A stretch of DNA of 64,000 bases, taken from NCBI RefSeq assembly GCF_035222485.1, contig NW_026946672.1, forward strand, positions 1,674,001 through 1,738,000, written 5' to 3'. Every line of letters begins with the position of its first letter. Position 1 is the first letter of the stretch. This DNA is from Podospora pseudoanserina. Lineage: Eukaryota; Ascomycota; Sordariomycetes; Sordariales; Podosporaceae. The notes beneath the pieces were generated by a model. That model did not search any database, had not been told where the DNA came from, and saw only the letters and a program-made list of their open reading frames with translations. A program made the translations under genes and the position numbers. Shown here one piece after another: positions 11,609-23,703 of this stretch.

Positions 11609-14602
11609 CTACCGGTTCACAGTCCCTTCTGCGAACCGGATGCGAGGCTTCGGTGGAGGCACTCTAGGGGTATCATCATCCTCGCTGTCGCTCTCCTCCG
11701 GTTCACGAGACATTCCCAGAGCCGCCTCTCGTCTCCTCCGCTCCGCTGCCGTCTCAGCCACCTCCTCACCCGCCCGACTGCCGCTAGGAACACCACGCAA
11801 AGCTTCCAATCTCCTCTTCTTTTCCACCTCCGTCTCGGAAGCTTCCTTGCTCGATGGTCTTGATCCATCGCTAGATCCGCTCGACCGCTCTGGCCCAGGG
11901 GAAGTCGCCTGCGGCTTTGAGCTGGCCCCGGCCGCAGGAGACGCCGAGTTCTTCCTGCTCGCCCCTGGCTGACCCGGAGCCGAGACCTTGATCTGTGGCT
12001 GGGTATCGCGCTTAGCAACTGTCTTGAGTTCCTGCGACGCCGACGACTTGTCAACAACATCGCGGCGTGTGTTCTTGTCCAGCTTCTGCATCTCCACGAG
12101 GAAATCCTCCTTCGTCATGCGGCGACCGACTCCACCAACAGTGAACCGGATATGCTTGTCGTCCTTTTCATCTTCCTCTTCTTCCGGAGTCTTCTTCTTC
12201 GCAGATGCCTCGCCAGCCTGCGATCGTCCAAACGCAGCACTAGCCCACCTGCTGAGATTGGGCCTCTGTGAGTGACCCTGTATTCCTTCTCCCGAAGGGC
12301 CTGCCTTGCCTTGATCGCCTTGAGACTTTGGCGTGGATAGGTCGTACTTCTTGACGACCTCGCCGTCTTCGTTTTCAACAATAATCTGCCAGTGGTGTTA
12401 ACTCTTGGTCTTGATGTCAGATCACGCAGGTAAACTTACAGTTGTACCATATTGGAAAGCACGGGCCGGCTCGCCCTTCCGAGCTGTTTTTTCCTTCTCC
12501 TTTCTCTTGGCGAGTTCTTCCTCTCGCCAGTTGGCCACCCGGTGCTTCAGGGCATTGTAGCTCCATCCCGAAGGTCCGGCCTCGGATTCCAACTTCGACT
12601 TCAGGTCCTTCGCATGTTCCGCAACGTTGTTACCGCTCTGCGATGGATGCACCGCCAGGACGTCGCCGTCGGCGTTCTCAATGATGATATTGTCACCTTC
12701 GTTGTACACTTCGATAGGATTGCGGTGCTCGTCTCCGGGAGTGCCCATGTTAGGCGAGCCAGCACGGGTAGAGTCGCCAGAAGCCTGATGATGTCGTTCA
12801 TGCGGGGTGGGGGATCTCGCCGCACGCTCGTCCACGGGCGTGATCTGCATAGAGTCCTGTTGTGCGTCATGAGGTTGGGCAGGGCTTTGGGCTACGGGCG
12901 GGAGGGGTGTTTGTCCTTCACTCGGGGTGCGGCGTTGAGGGAAGATGGCTGATTGACTGATAGGTCCTCCTGGGCCAATTCCATCATCCCACATCTTTTT
13001 CCTCCGTTTCGCAGACCTGGACGACGGTCTACTGTTCTGACGACTGCCGCTCTGCTTCTCGTTGTTTTCGTCTTCCCGTACACGACGCAAGAAGTTATTT
13101 GGATAGCCGATAGGTGGCAACGTTCCTGGAGGATAATCCGGCATCTTGAGCTCTTCGCCATCTGTATCAGACATAGTTCTGGCTTGAGAGCGTGACGTTG
13201 ATGTGATGCGAGGTAACCGCGACATCCAGGTAGGCCCATCCTCGTTGGCCTGTGTGTAAGACATGGTGATGCTGAGCGTGTTGATATGCTTGCCCAGAGT
13301 AAACACGGCAATCGAAGAGCCGTGCACAATGATGGAGGCAACAACAAGGAATGCAACAATGGGCCAGACAACTCTGATCAAATCGTAATGAGGCGATCCA
13401 GGATCGGGAAGCTTGGTTAACGGGACTGGACTTTCCGATTCAAGCTCTGCCCGAGCCAGCATGGCCACAAAAACAGCACCCACGCCAATGGGGCCAAAGT
13501 GGCCTGCAAAAAGCGCTTCACGCCACGTTTTGAGGTCGGGAATGATAGGTTTGAGAGCCATCATGATAGGGATTCGTCGGAACAGAATGACGAATACGGC
13601 GAGCACTACCAGCCTCCAGGCGTAGAGTCCAATGGCGTGATCATTGAAATCTTCCCAGGGAATGATGGTTCCGAAGTAGATGAAGTAGGTCAAGTTGATC
13701 AGCAAATCGATAACGTTGGAGACGTGAGAGTCCTCGGTCTTTTGCGTAAACCAACCATCGTTTGAGAAGCCCACACCTGCTGCAAAGCCAACCAGCAAAT
13801 CGTCGAGACCCAGGATACTGCCAGAGCCAGCAGCGAACAGCGCCAAAACGAAGTAAAATACCAAGAAGCTCTCCCTGTCGATCAGATCGTGCTTTTCTGC
13901 GTACTTGATGCCGTGACGGGCCATATATCCGATGATGAAACCGTAAATCGCACCAAAGATGCACTCATACAAGACGGTGTACAAGAACCAGTGCTTGAGA
14001 GCCACCTTGGCGTTCAGCTTGTCGTGAATCAGGTATAATGCCAGGTAGACAAATGGGAAAGCCATGCCGTCGTTGCAGCCAGACTCTGCCGAGAGGAGAT
14101 CTCTCAAATGCTTCGGCACCCTCTTGGCGAACTTGCCCTTGCCGACAACAGACGAGGCTAGAACTGGATCAGTAGCCGTGACACAGGCGGCCACCACCAG
14201 GCTTTCGATCCAATTCAATGGTGGAACCAACCACATGATAAACACACTCGTGATGAGCCAGCCGAAGAGCATGACTGGGATAAGCAGTAGGGTGACGGAT
14301 TTCCAGTGTTTTTCCATGTAGAACTTGGGCAACTCGACGCCCACAGCGAAACATTGCACTACCAGAACGATTCGAGAAAACTCGATGGTGATGATATCGA
14401 CGCTATCCCAGTCTTTCGTAGGATTTATGACATTGGCGACGTGAGGCCCAAAGATGATGCCGCATAGCGTAGCAACTGTGGCCTCGCCAATGTACATGCG
14501 CTCCTTGATGACGGAGGAGCATAGCATGAAAATGGTGGTGAAGCCTCCCAGAATGAGGTAAATCAGGTGTGGACCTGTGACCGAGAGGTGATCCCAGACC
14601 AT
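11609..14602 (-). CDS. nha1: Plasma-membrane Na+(K+)/H+ antiporter, Nha1/Sod2 family
   Basis: Exon 1 is 12440-14602 and exon 2 is 11609-12385, with a 54-nt intron (12386-12439, GTAAGT..CAG). The product is 979 residues. The first roughly 430 residues form about 12 membrane spans typical of CPA1 fungal exchangers. They include GIIFGPHVANV, the ATDPVLA segment and ESGCNDGMAFP with the ion-coordinating Asn-Asp pair. A long hydrophilic cytosolic tail follows, rich in Ser, Pro, Glu and Lys and ending RIRFAEGTVNR. Long tails are characteristic of fungal Nha1 and carry regulatory functions. The tail has two copies of an IIxENxDGxV motif (one on each side of the splice), an internal duplication. The protein exports Na+/K+ in exchange for H+, giving salt tolerance and pH homeostasis. 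Confidence 0.95.
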
Positions 14603-16883
14603 CTTGAATGGCGGGTAGCCGACGACCGGCTAAAAGTCGACCGGGAATTCGTGATGTCGGAGGCGATGAAGATGTAAACCTCCACTGTATAGCAGTGTTG
14701 TTGATGAATTTGTTGTATAGAGCGAGGTGAACTCAATGACCTCAGCGGTTCATAAGTCACGAGCTGCCGAACAGACGCAGTTGTTGCTCGTCGTTTCTAG
14801 GACTGAGGCGGTTGGACTTGACTCGTCCAAGCACAGGCCAAAATATGAGCTAGGTCAAAAGAGCGAGTAACCTTGCGAGTCGATGGCTTGTCCGGCGCGT
14901 CTGGGGCGTCCTGTAGTAGGATGACAGAAGAAGGTGTAAAAAAGAAAACAAAAAAAAACTTTTCCTCTTTCCTCGTTGCCTTGGCGGCACGGTCAAAGTC
15001 AATAGCCACGCTCGGAAGCTGGGAAAGAGGGTCCAGGTCCGGCCGACGAGGGATCGAAGGTTTGGAAGGAGCGTAATCAAGTCGAAAACGGCGACCAAAC
15101 GTTGAGAGAGCGATCCAATACGCCTTGGGGTATCGGTAAAAGTATTTATGAACTGAAGAGATCGAACAGCACCCATGGCTTAGCTTTATAGTCTATCCAA
15201 CCCAGAAGACACTTGCTCAAATCTTGGGGATAGCCTACCAGGATCGTTGCCACGCAGCTTACTAGTGCCGGGTTGTGGTTATGGATGTGGCGGTTTGTTC
15301 TTTTTTGGTGGGCCCCCAAGGTTCCAACAAATCAACCACACTTCGGGAAATCGGCTACAAAAAGCTACCCTGTGTATGATGCCGTCCATCCCAGCTATCA
15401 CAAGCTGCGGCATCTGCGTCATAGAAGCATTGAACAGTCACCAAAAGAGCCTAAGTTTTGGACATAAATAAAGAGAGAGCGGAATCCCCGATGCCCTTCA
15501 GCGAGTTTGATCTGGTGTAAGCCCGGAGTGTGACAACGGACCAGATGTCGATTGCTTCTCATCCGAGATTTCGCTCGGGCGCATTCAAACTCACAAGTGG
15601 CTTACTCACAGCCCTACCCATACCAACCAAGTGTCTCAATCCCCCTCGATAACCCGCCGTTGACTGCTGTGTGACCTCCGTCCGCGGCGCCGCAGGCGGA
15701 AGACGATTTCGAAAATTGCCAATTACAGAAACACCTGCATCCCAAGCGTCGGGCTCCAATTCCAGCAGGTTGGTGAGATGTCTCAGGATTTGGGCAAAGT
15801 CATTCGCATCCAGCAGCAGCCGAAGCTGCAGAATTCCGGTGACGGCTGGGCATTTCTGTCGTCGTCGTCGTGGAACCCTTTCCGCCAAGTTGTGCCCAGG
15901 GATGCCCAGCCCTCGCTCAACGAACCATCTTTCAGAAGAAAAGGCTTGAGTGGTCTTAGCTTTTGCTTGTCCACGGGCAAGCTCTTTTGCCAATGCTGAG
16001 CATGCTTGGCTCTTCCCTGCCTGCCAAGAACAAAGAACTGATCAACAACCACAGAGCAAAAGATCACGAGAAGAACGCCTTTCGAGACGGTTTGCATGTA
16101 AATGCGGAAATGGCGGTGTCGGCACTGGTTGTAGTTGAATTCTGGAAGCAGGTCACAAGGTCATGGCTGGTGCGGAGAAAATCCAATTGTCCAACCACAA
16201 CCCATGATGTGGATGAAGGTGCATGCACAGACCACATCTTATTATCCCGACGTTCTCAGACTTCAAACCCCTCACTCACTGTTCCCAAAAATTTGTCTGT
16301 ACGGTTCTTGAGCCATTGCTTCCATTGGTGAATGTCTTGCCGTGATGGGTGTAAAGAGAAATCCAGGGGTGAAAAGAAACATGTGGCTTCTAGTCTAGTA
16401 GAGCATGTTTGACTCAGTTTGCTATCACCATTGTTGGGGTCTGAATGTCGTATTACCGATGGGGAATGGTGATTTGGGGCTGATGGAGCTGAATGATAAG
16501 GGTGGAGCATTGAGGCTGGTATCTTTGGACTTGAAGAATACGAACACTGGGCTTTGTGTACTCGGACTCCAATTTGAGAAGACGAGGGTTACCGTTGAAA
16601 TAAGGGTTAGGGTTATAGTGCACAAGTTGGTTGTTGTTGCACAAACACAAGATTGTTCCCCTGGGTAAGTGGGGTGGGCCCTGATCTCGTGCGCACGAGC
16701 AGCCCCCCGCGTTTGCAAGTTGGCGCTTTTCCAAGACGCGAAGCGCCAAAGTGAGACGCGCTCTGGAAAGAAAGGCTGATCCGCGTGCCTTCCATCCAAT
16801 ACCAAGCCCAAATGGAGCAGCCCCAGACATTTTGAACCTGGATTTTCAGACACGACTTTGCCCTGAGTGGCTTCGCTCTGTAT
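14603..16883. other. Divergent intergenic region NHA1 / PIF1
   Basis: About 2.3 kb with promoters for two divergent genes. A two-copy telomere-type box lies at 16602-16616. Only short open frames without homology or an ATG-supported start occur. No RNA gene recognised. Confidence 0.6.
16602..16616 (+). promoter_or_regulatory. Two-copy telomere-repeat box upstream of PIF1
   Basis: AAGGGTTAGGGTTAT lies about 270 bp before the PIF1 start. It resembles the boxes upstream of LIG4, MetRS and the MBL gene. The regulatory role is inferred. Confidence 0.4.
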
Positions 16884-19678
16884 ATGCCTGGTCTTACCAG
16901 TCATCTCCTCCATCGAGCACTTCCAACCCTCGAGAGGAATCCCGTATTGTCCACACGTTGTGTCCCGAAGTTTAGGGCCTATGTGCACTCGGCTCGGCTG
17001 ACCCCTCAACAACCTCGCCCTCCGCAAGCCACGCCTGTATCAACAGCAACAAAGTCGACGCCGACGACAACCGCCACAATGGGAATGTTTGAGAGGGCCA
17101 CCGCCGCCGCTGCGAACCAGCAGTCGCAGAACTCGTCTCGTAATGCTAGTCTCAAGAAGCAGCTATTCCCCTCGAGTAGTCCGAATCCAGTCTCGACGTC
17201 GATTGCTAAGGTCGATGAGATGTTCCTCAGAGCCAGCCAGCAACCACCACCAGCACACCGTCCATCCCAGTTCTCGAGTACCACGAACCCTTTGAACAGC
17301 CAATCGTCCAACATCTCCCGCCCTCCTGTCACCAACCCCAAATCCAATACTCTCTCATCCATCTGTTCAACAAACGGGTCTTTTGCGGACAAGGTAGAAG
17401 TGATCCACATTGCGGATGACACCCCGCCACCACAGAACTTCACAAATGAGTGGGACTTGGACGAGGACGACTTTAGCGATGAGATCGACTTGGATTGGGA
17501 AGCCCCCTCTGCTCTGCCAGAGATCCCCCGTGCTCCACCGAAGAGTAACCCCCAGAAATCCGACCTGCCCATCCCGACGAGCGAGGCCACATTGACGTCC
17601 TGGCCCGACTCTTCTCCTTCACATTTTGCTCCCCCTCGAGCTCGAGCCCAGCCAGCCCCGCAAGCCCCGGCACCGAAACGAGAGTACCCATACCACGCCC
17701 AGCAGGCCCCCGAGGTTGTCAAAAAGCCCAAGAGAGAGCTTCCGCCGGCGTGGAAGAAGGAGCAGGCCATCACCATTGAAGATAGGGAAGCCCATGATCA
17801 CCGCGGCATCAGCGAGGCGACCCCTGACGCAAAGCCCAAGGCCACTTCCTTTTGGGATGCAACCGCCAGTGCTGTAAAGGCTCAGAAGAAACAGCTCAAG
17901 ACGCAGCAGAAGGGATCTGGCGGTGGCAAGCCGGTCACTGACGACGTATCCTGGAGTGATGTGCACGATGCTGTGGATCAACATGTGAAAGCAAGCAAGT
18001 CTTCCAACGCAAAGGCTGCCGCTATCCAACTGAGCCAAGAGCAGCGTCATGTTAAGAATCTTGTTGTGGAAAAAGGTCAGAGTGTGTTCTTCACTGGTCC
18101 GGCCGGTACAGGAAAGTCGGTCTTGATGCGATCCATCATCACCGACCTCAGAAAGAAGTACGCCCGCGACCCAGAAAAGCTTGCTGTGACGGCGTCTACC
18201 GGCCTGGCTGCTTGCAATATTGGCGGTATCACGCTCCACAGTTTCTCGGGTATCGGTTTGGGCAAAGAGGACGTCAACACCTTGGTCAAGAAGATCAGGC
18301 GGAATCCCAAGGCCAAGAATCGATGGATCAAGACAAAGACGCTTATCATTGACGAGATTTCGATGGTGGACAGTGACCTTTTCGACAAGCTTTCTCAGAT
18401 TGGTAGGATTCTACGCAACAATGGACGTCCATGGGGTGGTATCCAACTGGTCATTACGGGCGATTTCTTCCAATTGCCTCCGGTGCCTGAAGGTGGCCGG
18501 GAGCACAGGTTTGCTTTTGATGCTGCTACTTGGAGTCTGTCAATCGACCATACCATTGGTTTGACCGAAGTGTTCCGACAAAGGGATCCTGGTAAGAGGC
18601 TCTGTCCTGGAGTGATTTGAATAAAACGCTTACCGGAGTCACAGGATTTGCCGAAATGCTCAACGAAATGCGGTTGGGGAAAATCAGCGACAAAACAGTG
18701 AAAAACTTCCAGGCCCTGAAGCGACCTCTTACCTTCAGTGATGGCATCCAGGTTACCGAACTGTTTGTCACCCCTCTTGTAGAAAGTCTGGCCAGTTTGT
18801 TAACGACTCGGTTTAGGTTCCCCACCAGAAGCGAGGTAGAGCGGTCCAATAAAGCCCGCCTGGACTCTCTAAAAGGGTCGCCTCACACTTTCCAAGCTGC
18901 CGACCAGAGTACACTTCCCGAAAACGTTCGGGAAAAGCTCTTTTCCAACATGATGGCACCTCCTACGCTCGATCTGAAGAAGGGGGCTCAAGTCATGTTA
19001 ATCAAGAACATGGACGAGACTCTAGTCAACGGATCTCTTGGGACCGTGGAAGGATTTGCCACCGAAGATCAGTTTGGTATCGACAATGGTCTTGAAGATG
19101 AGTCTGACACCAAGAAGCGAGTGCGCGCTTTTACCAATGCGCTTGAGAACAACAAGAACGCTGTCAAGTACCCTGTGGTCAGGTTCCACGCTGTGGACGG
19201 GTCACAGCGCGTTCTTCTCTGCGTCCCTGAAGAATGGAAGGTGGAGCTTCCCAATGGAGAGGTGCAGGCATCCCGGAAGCAGCTTCCCCTGATTTTGGCA
19301 TGGGCCCTTTCGATTCACAAAGCTCAGGGTCAGACCATGGAGCGTGTCAAGGTTGACCTGAACAAGATTTTCGAGAAGGGGCAGGCGTATGTCGCGCTCA
19401 GTCGTGCCACCACGCAGGAGGGCCTGCAGGTGCTCAACTTTAACAAGACCAAGGTGATGGCACATCCGCGTGTTATCAATTTTTATAATAGTTTGTATGG
19501 AGCGGACGTGGCGGTGAAGAAAAAGACGGGGACGTTGGACGACTTTGCCTATCAGAAGCCGGCGGTTGCTGCTCCAGCAAAACCTGCGGCTGCTCCGGCG
19601 GCTACTACACAGCGGCGGGCACCTGTGTATGATGATTTTGATGCGGATGAGGAAGAGGCCATGGCCTCTTTTGGGTGA
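16884..19678 (+). CDS. pif1: PIF1 family 5'-3' DNA helicase
   Basis: Exons 16884-18591, 18645-18762 and 18817-19678 (introns of 53 and 54 nt) give 895 residues. The first roughly 40 residues (basic, Ser/Thr/Arg-rich, few acidic) look like a mitochondrial presequence. A second Met at residue 66 (nt 17079) lies in a stronger initiation context. A long disordered region precedes the helicase core. Walker A is GPAGTGKS (about nt 18098-18121), Walker B is IIDEISMVD, then GDFFQLPP and EVFRQ. Near the C-terminus are SIHKAQGQTMERVKVDL and the YVALSRATTQEGL motif typical of Pif1/RecD-like SF1B helicases. Pif1 unwinds G-quadruplexes, limits telomerase and maintains mitochondrial DNA. The second intron is 3n and stop-free, and its removal restores the conserved TELFPTR junction. 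Confidence 0.95.
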
Positions 19679-20634
19679 TTTATGCAAGATGGTTGGCCTG
19701 TCAGGGTAGGGTTGGAGTACGAAGATTGGCATGGCATGGCGTTTTCTTTTTGGGAGAGGTTTGGAAGCATTGTGATAAATAGGTTGTCTGGGCATGTATT
19801 CATTTTGAGTAGTATTTTTCCATTGGGGGGGTTAGGACATCACAGCTCGACGGCTTTTGAGGGGGGGGTAACATTAGGAAGGAGGGATGGATGATGATGG
19901 AACGGAGACAACTTGGGAGATGCCTGGGGGAATAAGAAGCTCCTATGGGTATGAAAGGGAGATTTGTATGTCTGAAGTATCAATGATGAGAAGGGCACTG
20001 AAGACAAATTAGTAGCTATTGTGTGTGTGTGTTTATCTGTTTGGCATCTATAAGATGTGGTGTTTAATGGAATAAAGACCAGGCCTGCTTTGTTTGTTCC
20101 TTGTTTGTGCCTTTCTAGAACATTTTGACCCGGAAGAATGGGAAGGCAAACTTGCATGAGACCGAGTTGTGCAGTTTGGTCTCACAAAACGATTCAGGGA
20201 CCGTATGACGGTTGCACGACAGAGGGTGTGTCGTCCCCGTGTCGCGGGGTTTTAAAAGGTTGGGGGGGGGAGGAAGGTGCCCCGCGTTCTTTTGCAGGTG
20301 GTGTGTGCATTTTTTTAGGTCTTGGCAGAACAGCGGAAGGGGGCCTGGGCTCGGCCGATTATTTGTAACTGGATCTGAATTTATCGATAAGAAAGCAAAA
20401 CGAACTGTCAACGGGGGAAAGTTGCGACGACCACCACCACCACCATCACCTACCGACTTGGGGAAGAAATTAAGGTCCCGTGCAAGCAGGACAGCGGGAC
20501 AGTGGGCACAAACTTTCACCTACTGCACACACACAAAACAAATTCGGTGGGAGAGAGAGAGGGATATCAGACCAACTAAACGATTCTCCTTCAACAACCG
20601 ACCGACCAGCCCAATTATCGAGTTCCCCCTCCCG

Positions 20635-20668
<34 letters not shown>

Positions 20669-20758
20669 CGACTTTAAAATCCAGTTCACGAAAACAATAC
20701 CCCACCCCCGAGGGTCACGAACCAAACATCCACCACCCCAAAGCCTCGCCCATCCATC
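19679..20758. other. Intergenic region PIF1 to EDC3
   Basis: The 3' end of PIF1 and the promoter and leader of EDC3. Includes a GT run (about 20021-20032) and an A32 run. No gene recognised. Confidence 0.6.
20635..20666 (+). repeat. A32 homopolymer in the EDC3 leader
   Basis: An uninterrupted run of 32 A ends 93 nt before the EDC3 start codon, probably within the 5' UTR. Poly(A) leaders can bind poly(A)-binding protein. The exact length may vary with sequencing. Confidence 0.85.
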
Positions 20759-23205
20759 ATGGCCGAGTTTATTGGCCTCCAGATGCTGGTCACCCTCAGG
20801 GGAAACCCGCAGCCGGTCAGGATCCGGGGGACGGTCAGCGGTGTGGAGGCTGGGAATAGTTTGACGTTGAGTAATGGTACGTCTCCCCCCTCTTTTACTC
20901 CCCCTTGTGATGGTTGCTGATATTATTCGCAACAGTGTGGTTCCTCCAGACAAACGAGTGGAAACCCCAGCTCAGCATCTCGGCGAGCGAAATCCTCGAT
21001 TTGAGTCACGATCCGAGTCAATACGCCCCTCGTCAGCCGGTGGTGCCCGTGCCTGTTTTCAAGCAAGAACCGCCGGTTAAAATCAAACAGGGACATGAAC
21101 CTGCCGTGTTTATCGACCCTGCGATTGTTGCTGTGGGGAAGAGGCCTTCGGTTTCAAGTACTGGGCCGGGGAAGGTGGTTGTTCCTGTTGTTGTGGACAG
21201 AGATGCGACGCCTACACGGACGGTGAAGCAGTTTCATGCTCAGGCTCAGGGACTGGAGTCGGATGAGGATGGGGCTGTGGGGGGGGATGCGGTTTTGGAG
21301 TATGGGCAGGTTGCTGGTGGGGGGAGGGGGAAGAAGACGCGACCGCCGAGGAAGCAGAGGGTGAACAAGTTGAGTCAGGAGGCTACTGGGGAGGTTGAGT
21401 CGTCGCCTCAGCCGGCGGTGAAGACGGCGGGGAAGGGGAAGGGGTGGAGGCAGACGCCTATGCTGCAGAGCACGCCGAGCTTTCAGCCTTTTAACTCGTT
21501 GAAGAAGGTTACCAAGGGTGGGAGGGCGACGGCGGATAATAATGGGTGGGCTTCGGAGGATGTGACGGATGTGCAGGAGATGGGGGATTTCGACTTTGAG
21601 ACCGGGTTGGCCAAGTTTGATAAGCGGAACCTGTTTGAGCAGATGAGGAAGGAGGATGTGGTGGATGAGGCGGATAGGTTGGTGTCGCATAACCGGATTC
21701 CGAAACCGAAGCCGGGCACGGCGGGGGGCAAGAATTTGCATTATTCGGAGAATGTGCTGGATCACCACCAGAAGGCGTTTACGCCGACGATACTCAAGCC
21801 GAGTAGGGAGAAACTCATACCCAAGGAGCCGAGCAATGATTTCTGGAACAGCGAGGCGGATGATGGGGCTATGAATGGGAGTGAGAAGTTGAGCGATAGG
21901 GCTACGGTTATGGGCAGCAGGCAAGGGTCACGGAGGGGAGAGGGGAAGATGGCGTCGAGCAGGAGGAGTCAGTCGCGGAAGGCGAGCGCTGTGCCGGGAC
22001 AGCCTGGAGGCGGCTCTAGCAGGGTCAATTCTGGTGTAAGCCATTATCATCACCGCACGTCGTCTCTTAAGGGGAGCAGGCCGAGCAGCCGTCTTTCGTC
22101 ACGGACTGCGGTCGGGGGAGGCAGTGGGATGTCTGTCATTGCTGACAAGAGAAAGCAACAGCTCTCGGCTACGGCTGCTACTAATGCACATCACGCCCCG
22201 CATCAGGGGTTGTATGTCCTGCCGTCTAACCGACGAATCGAGACGATCTCGGCGCTGCAGATGTTGAATCTGGAGAACATTGCTCATAATGAGATTGGGC
22301 TGACGGAGGAGATGATGACGGAGAATGCCGGGAGGGGGTTAGCGGAGGTGGTTGTTGGGACGGTGCTGGCTGATCCGGCGATCAAGGTTAGGCAGGGGAG
22401 CATCGTTGATGCTGCCACTGGGGTCTTGCCCCCTCCTACTGTGGTGGTGTTGGCTGGAAACAACAAGAGCGGCAGCCGAGCTGTTGCCGCGGCGAGACAC
22501 CTCAGAAACAAGGGAATCAATGTTTTGGTCTGCGTGGTTGGGTTGGAGAGAGGGGAGAGGGACCTGCTGGAGGAGGTGAGGCAGCAGGTCAGGCTGTACA
22601 AGAACTTGGGGGGGAGGGTGTTTGCCAAGGGAGAGTTCTTTGAGCACATCAGGAAGATTAGCATACCCATGCTGACAATTGACACGCCGAGGACGAGTCT
22701 GGGTAGTCTGGCCAACCCAGCGCCGGTGATGCTGATTGTGGATGCGCTGTTGGGGCTGGCGATCAGCTTTGAGGAGCTGAGGAATGGGGACCAGGCGACG
22801 GTGTATGAGTTGGTGGAATGGGCGAACAGGAACGAGGCTTTTGTGCTGGCGGTGGATGTGCCTACTGGTGTTGATCCGAGCTCTGGGATGGTGAGCGTGG
22901 TCGATGGGAACAGGCTCTACGTCAAGCCGAGATATGTGGTGTCGATGGGGGCGCCGAAGAAGGGGTTGTTGGAGGCGATGGTGGCGGCTGATATCAATGA
23001 GGGGGAGGATGATATTGCTGCGGCTTCTGCGGTGCCGGACTCGGGGGAGGCGAGTTTGGCGTTGGACGATGCTGTCAGTGAGTGGAGGTTGTTTTTGGTG
23101 GATATGGGGCTGGGGCCGGCGGTTTGGAAGAAGGCGGGGACGAAGATGAGAAAGGGGGTGGACTTTGGGGAGAGGTGGGTGTTGGAGATGAAGTATAGGG
23201 GTTGA
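20759..23205 (+). CDS. edc3: EDC3, enhancer of mRNA decapping
   Basis: Exon 1 (20759-20876) and exon 2 (20936-23205), with a 59-nt intron, give 795 residues. The N-terminal LSm-type divergent domain (residues 1 to about 65) is split by the intron. A long basic, disordered linker follows. The FDF box (DFDFETGLAKFDKRNLFEQM, residues about 255-275) is the surface that binds the DEAD-box helicase Dhh1. Residues about 473-790 form a YjeF-N (Rossmann-like) domain starting RRIETISALQMLNLENIAH, which dimerises Edc3. Edc3 activates Dcp2 and scaffolds P-bodies in the cytoplasm. The third codon position is strongly G-biased on the sense strand, unlike the C-biased HAM1-like gene. Family assignment is firm. 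Confidence 0.95.
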
Positions 23206-23703
23206 ATGGGACGAATAGTGGTCCCGAGGGGGATCCTGAGGAGGGGAGATTTGAAATGTGGGGGGTGGTATATCCAACATCAGGGGCGGCGTGGCTGGCT
23301 TATCACGAGAGCGTTTCAAGCGACTTTGGAAGTCTTTTTATTCAGCATTTTGGGAGGCGTTAATGTGTCTTTTCATGCTCTCGAGCCATGGAAGCAGGGC
23401 GTTAGAGGTTCTGGCATTTTCAGGGTTCAACAAAGCGGGAAGCGAATCGAACATTTCCTTTGCATGGGGACTTGGGGGCTTTTTCACATTCAATGTATGT
23501 AGAGCATCAACACAGACATATGCATGGGAGAGAGAGGGTGGGGAAATAAACAACATTTGATCACTATCCATTTCATTCATTTGTGTTTAGTTTTGCAGCA
23601 TGCCTTCCTTCTATCCACCTCTTTTCTCTCTTTGATATTTCTCTCTCCAGTAATTATCCAACCACGATGTTCAAGGTTGTCCCAAAGCATAAGGCTCATA
23701 CTA
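23206..23703. other. Convergent intergenic region EDC3 / UPRT
   Basis: About 500 bp of 3' UTR sequence from two convergent genes. Nothing else seen. Confidence 0.6.

Noticed and set aside
15559-15993. 144-residue minus-strand frame between NHA1 and PIF1
   Set aside because: It has no ATG start (opens at TTG), no recognisable domain and no splice-supported extension.
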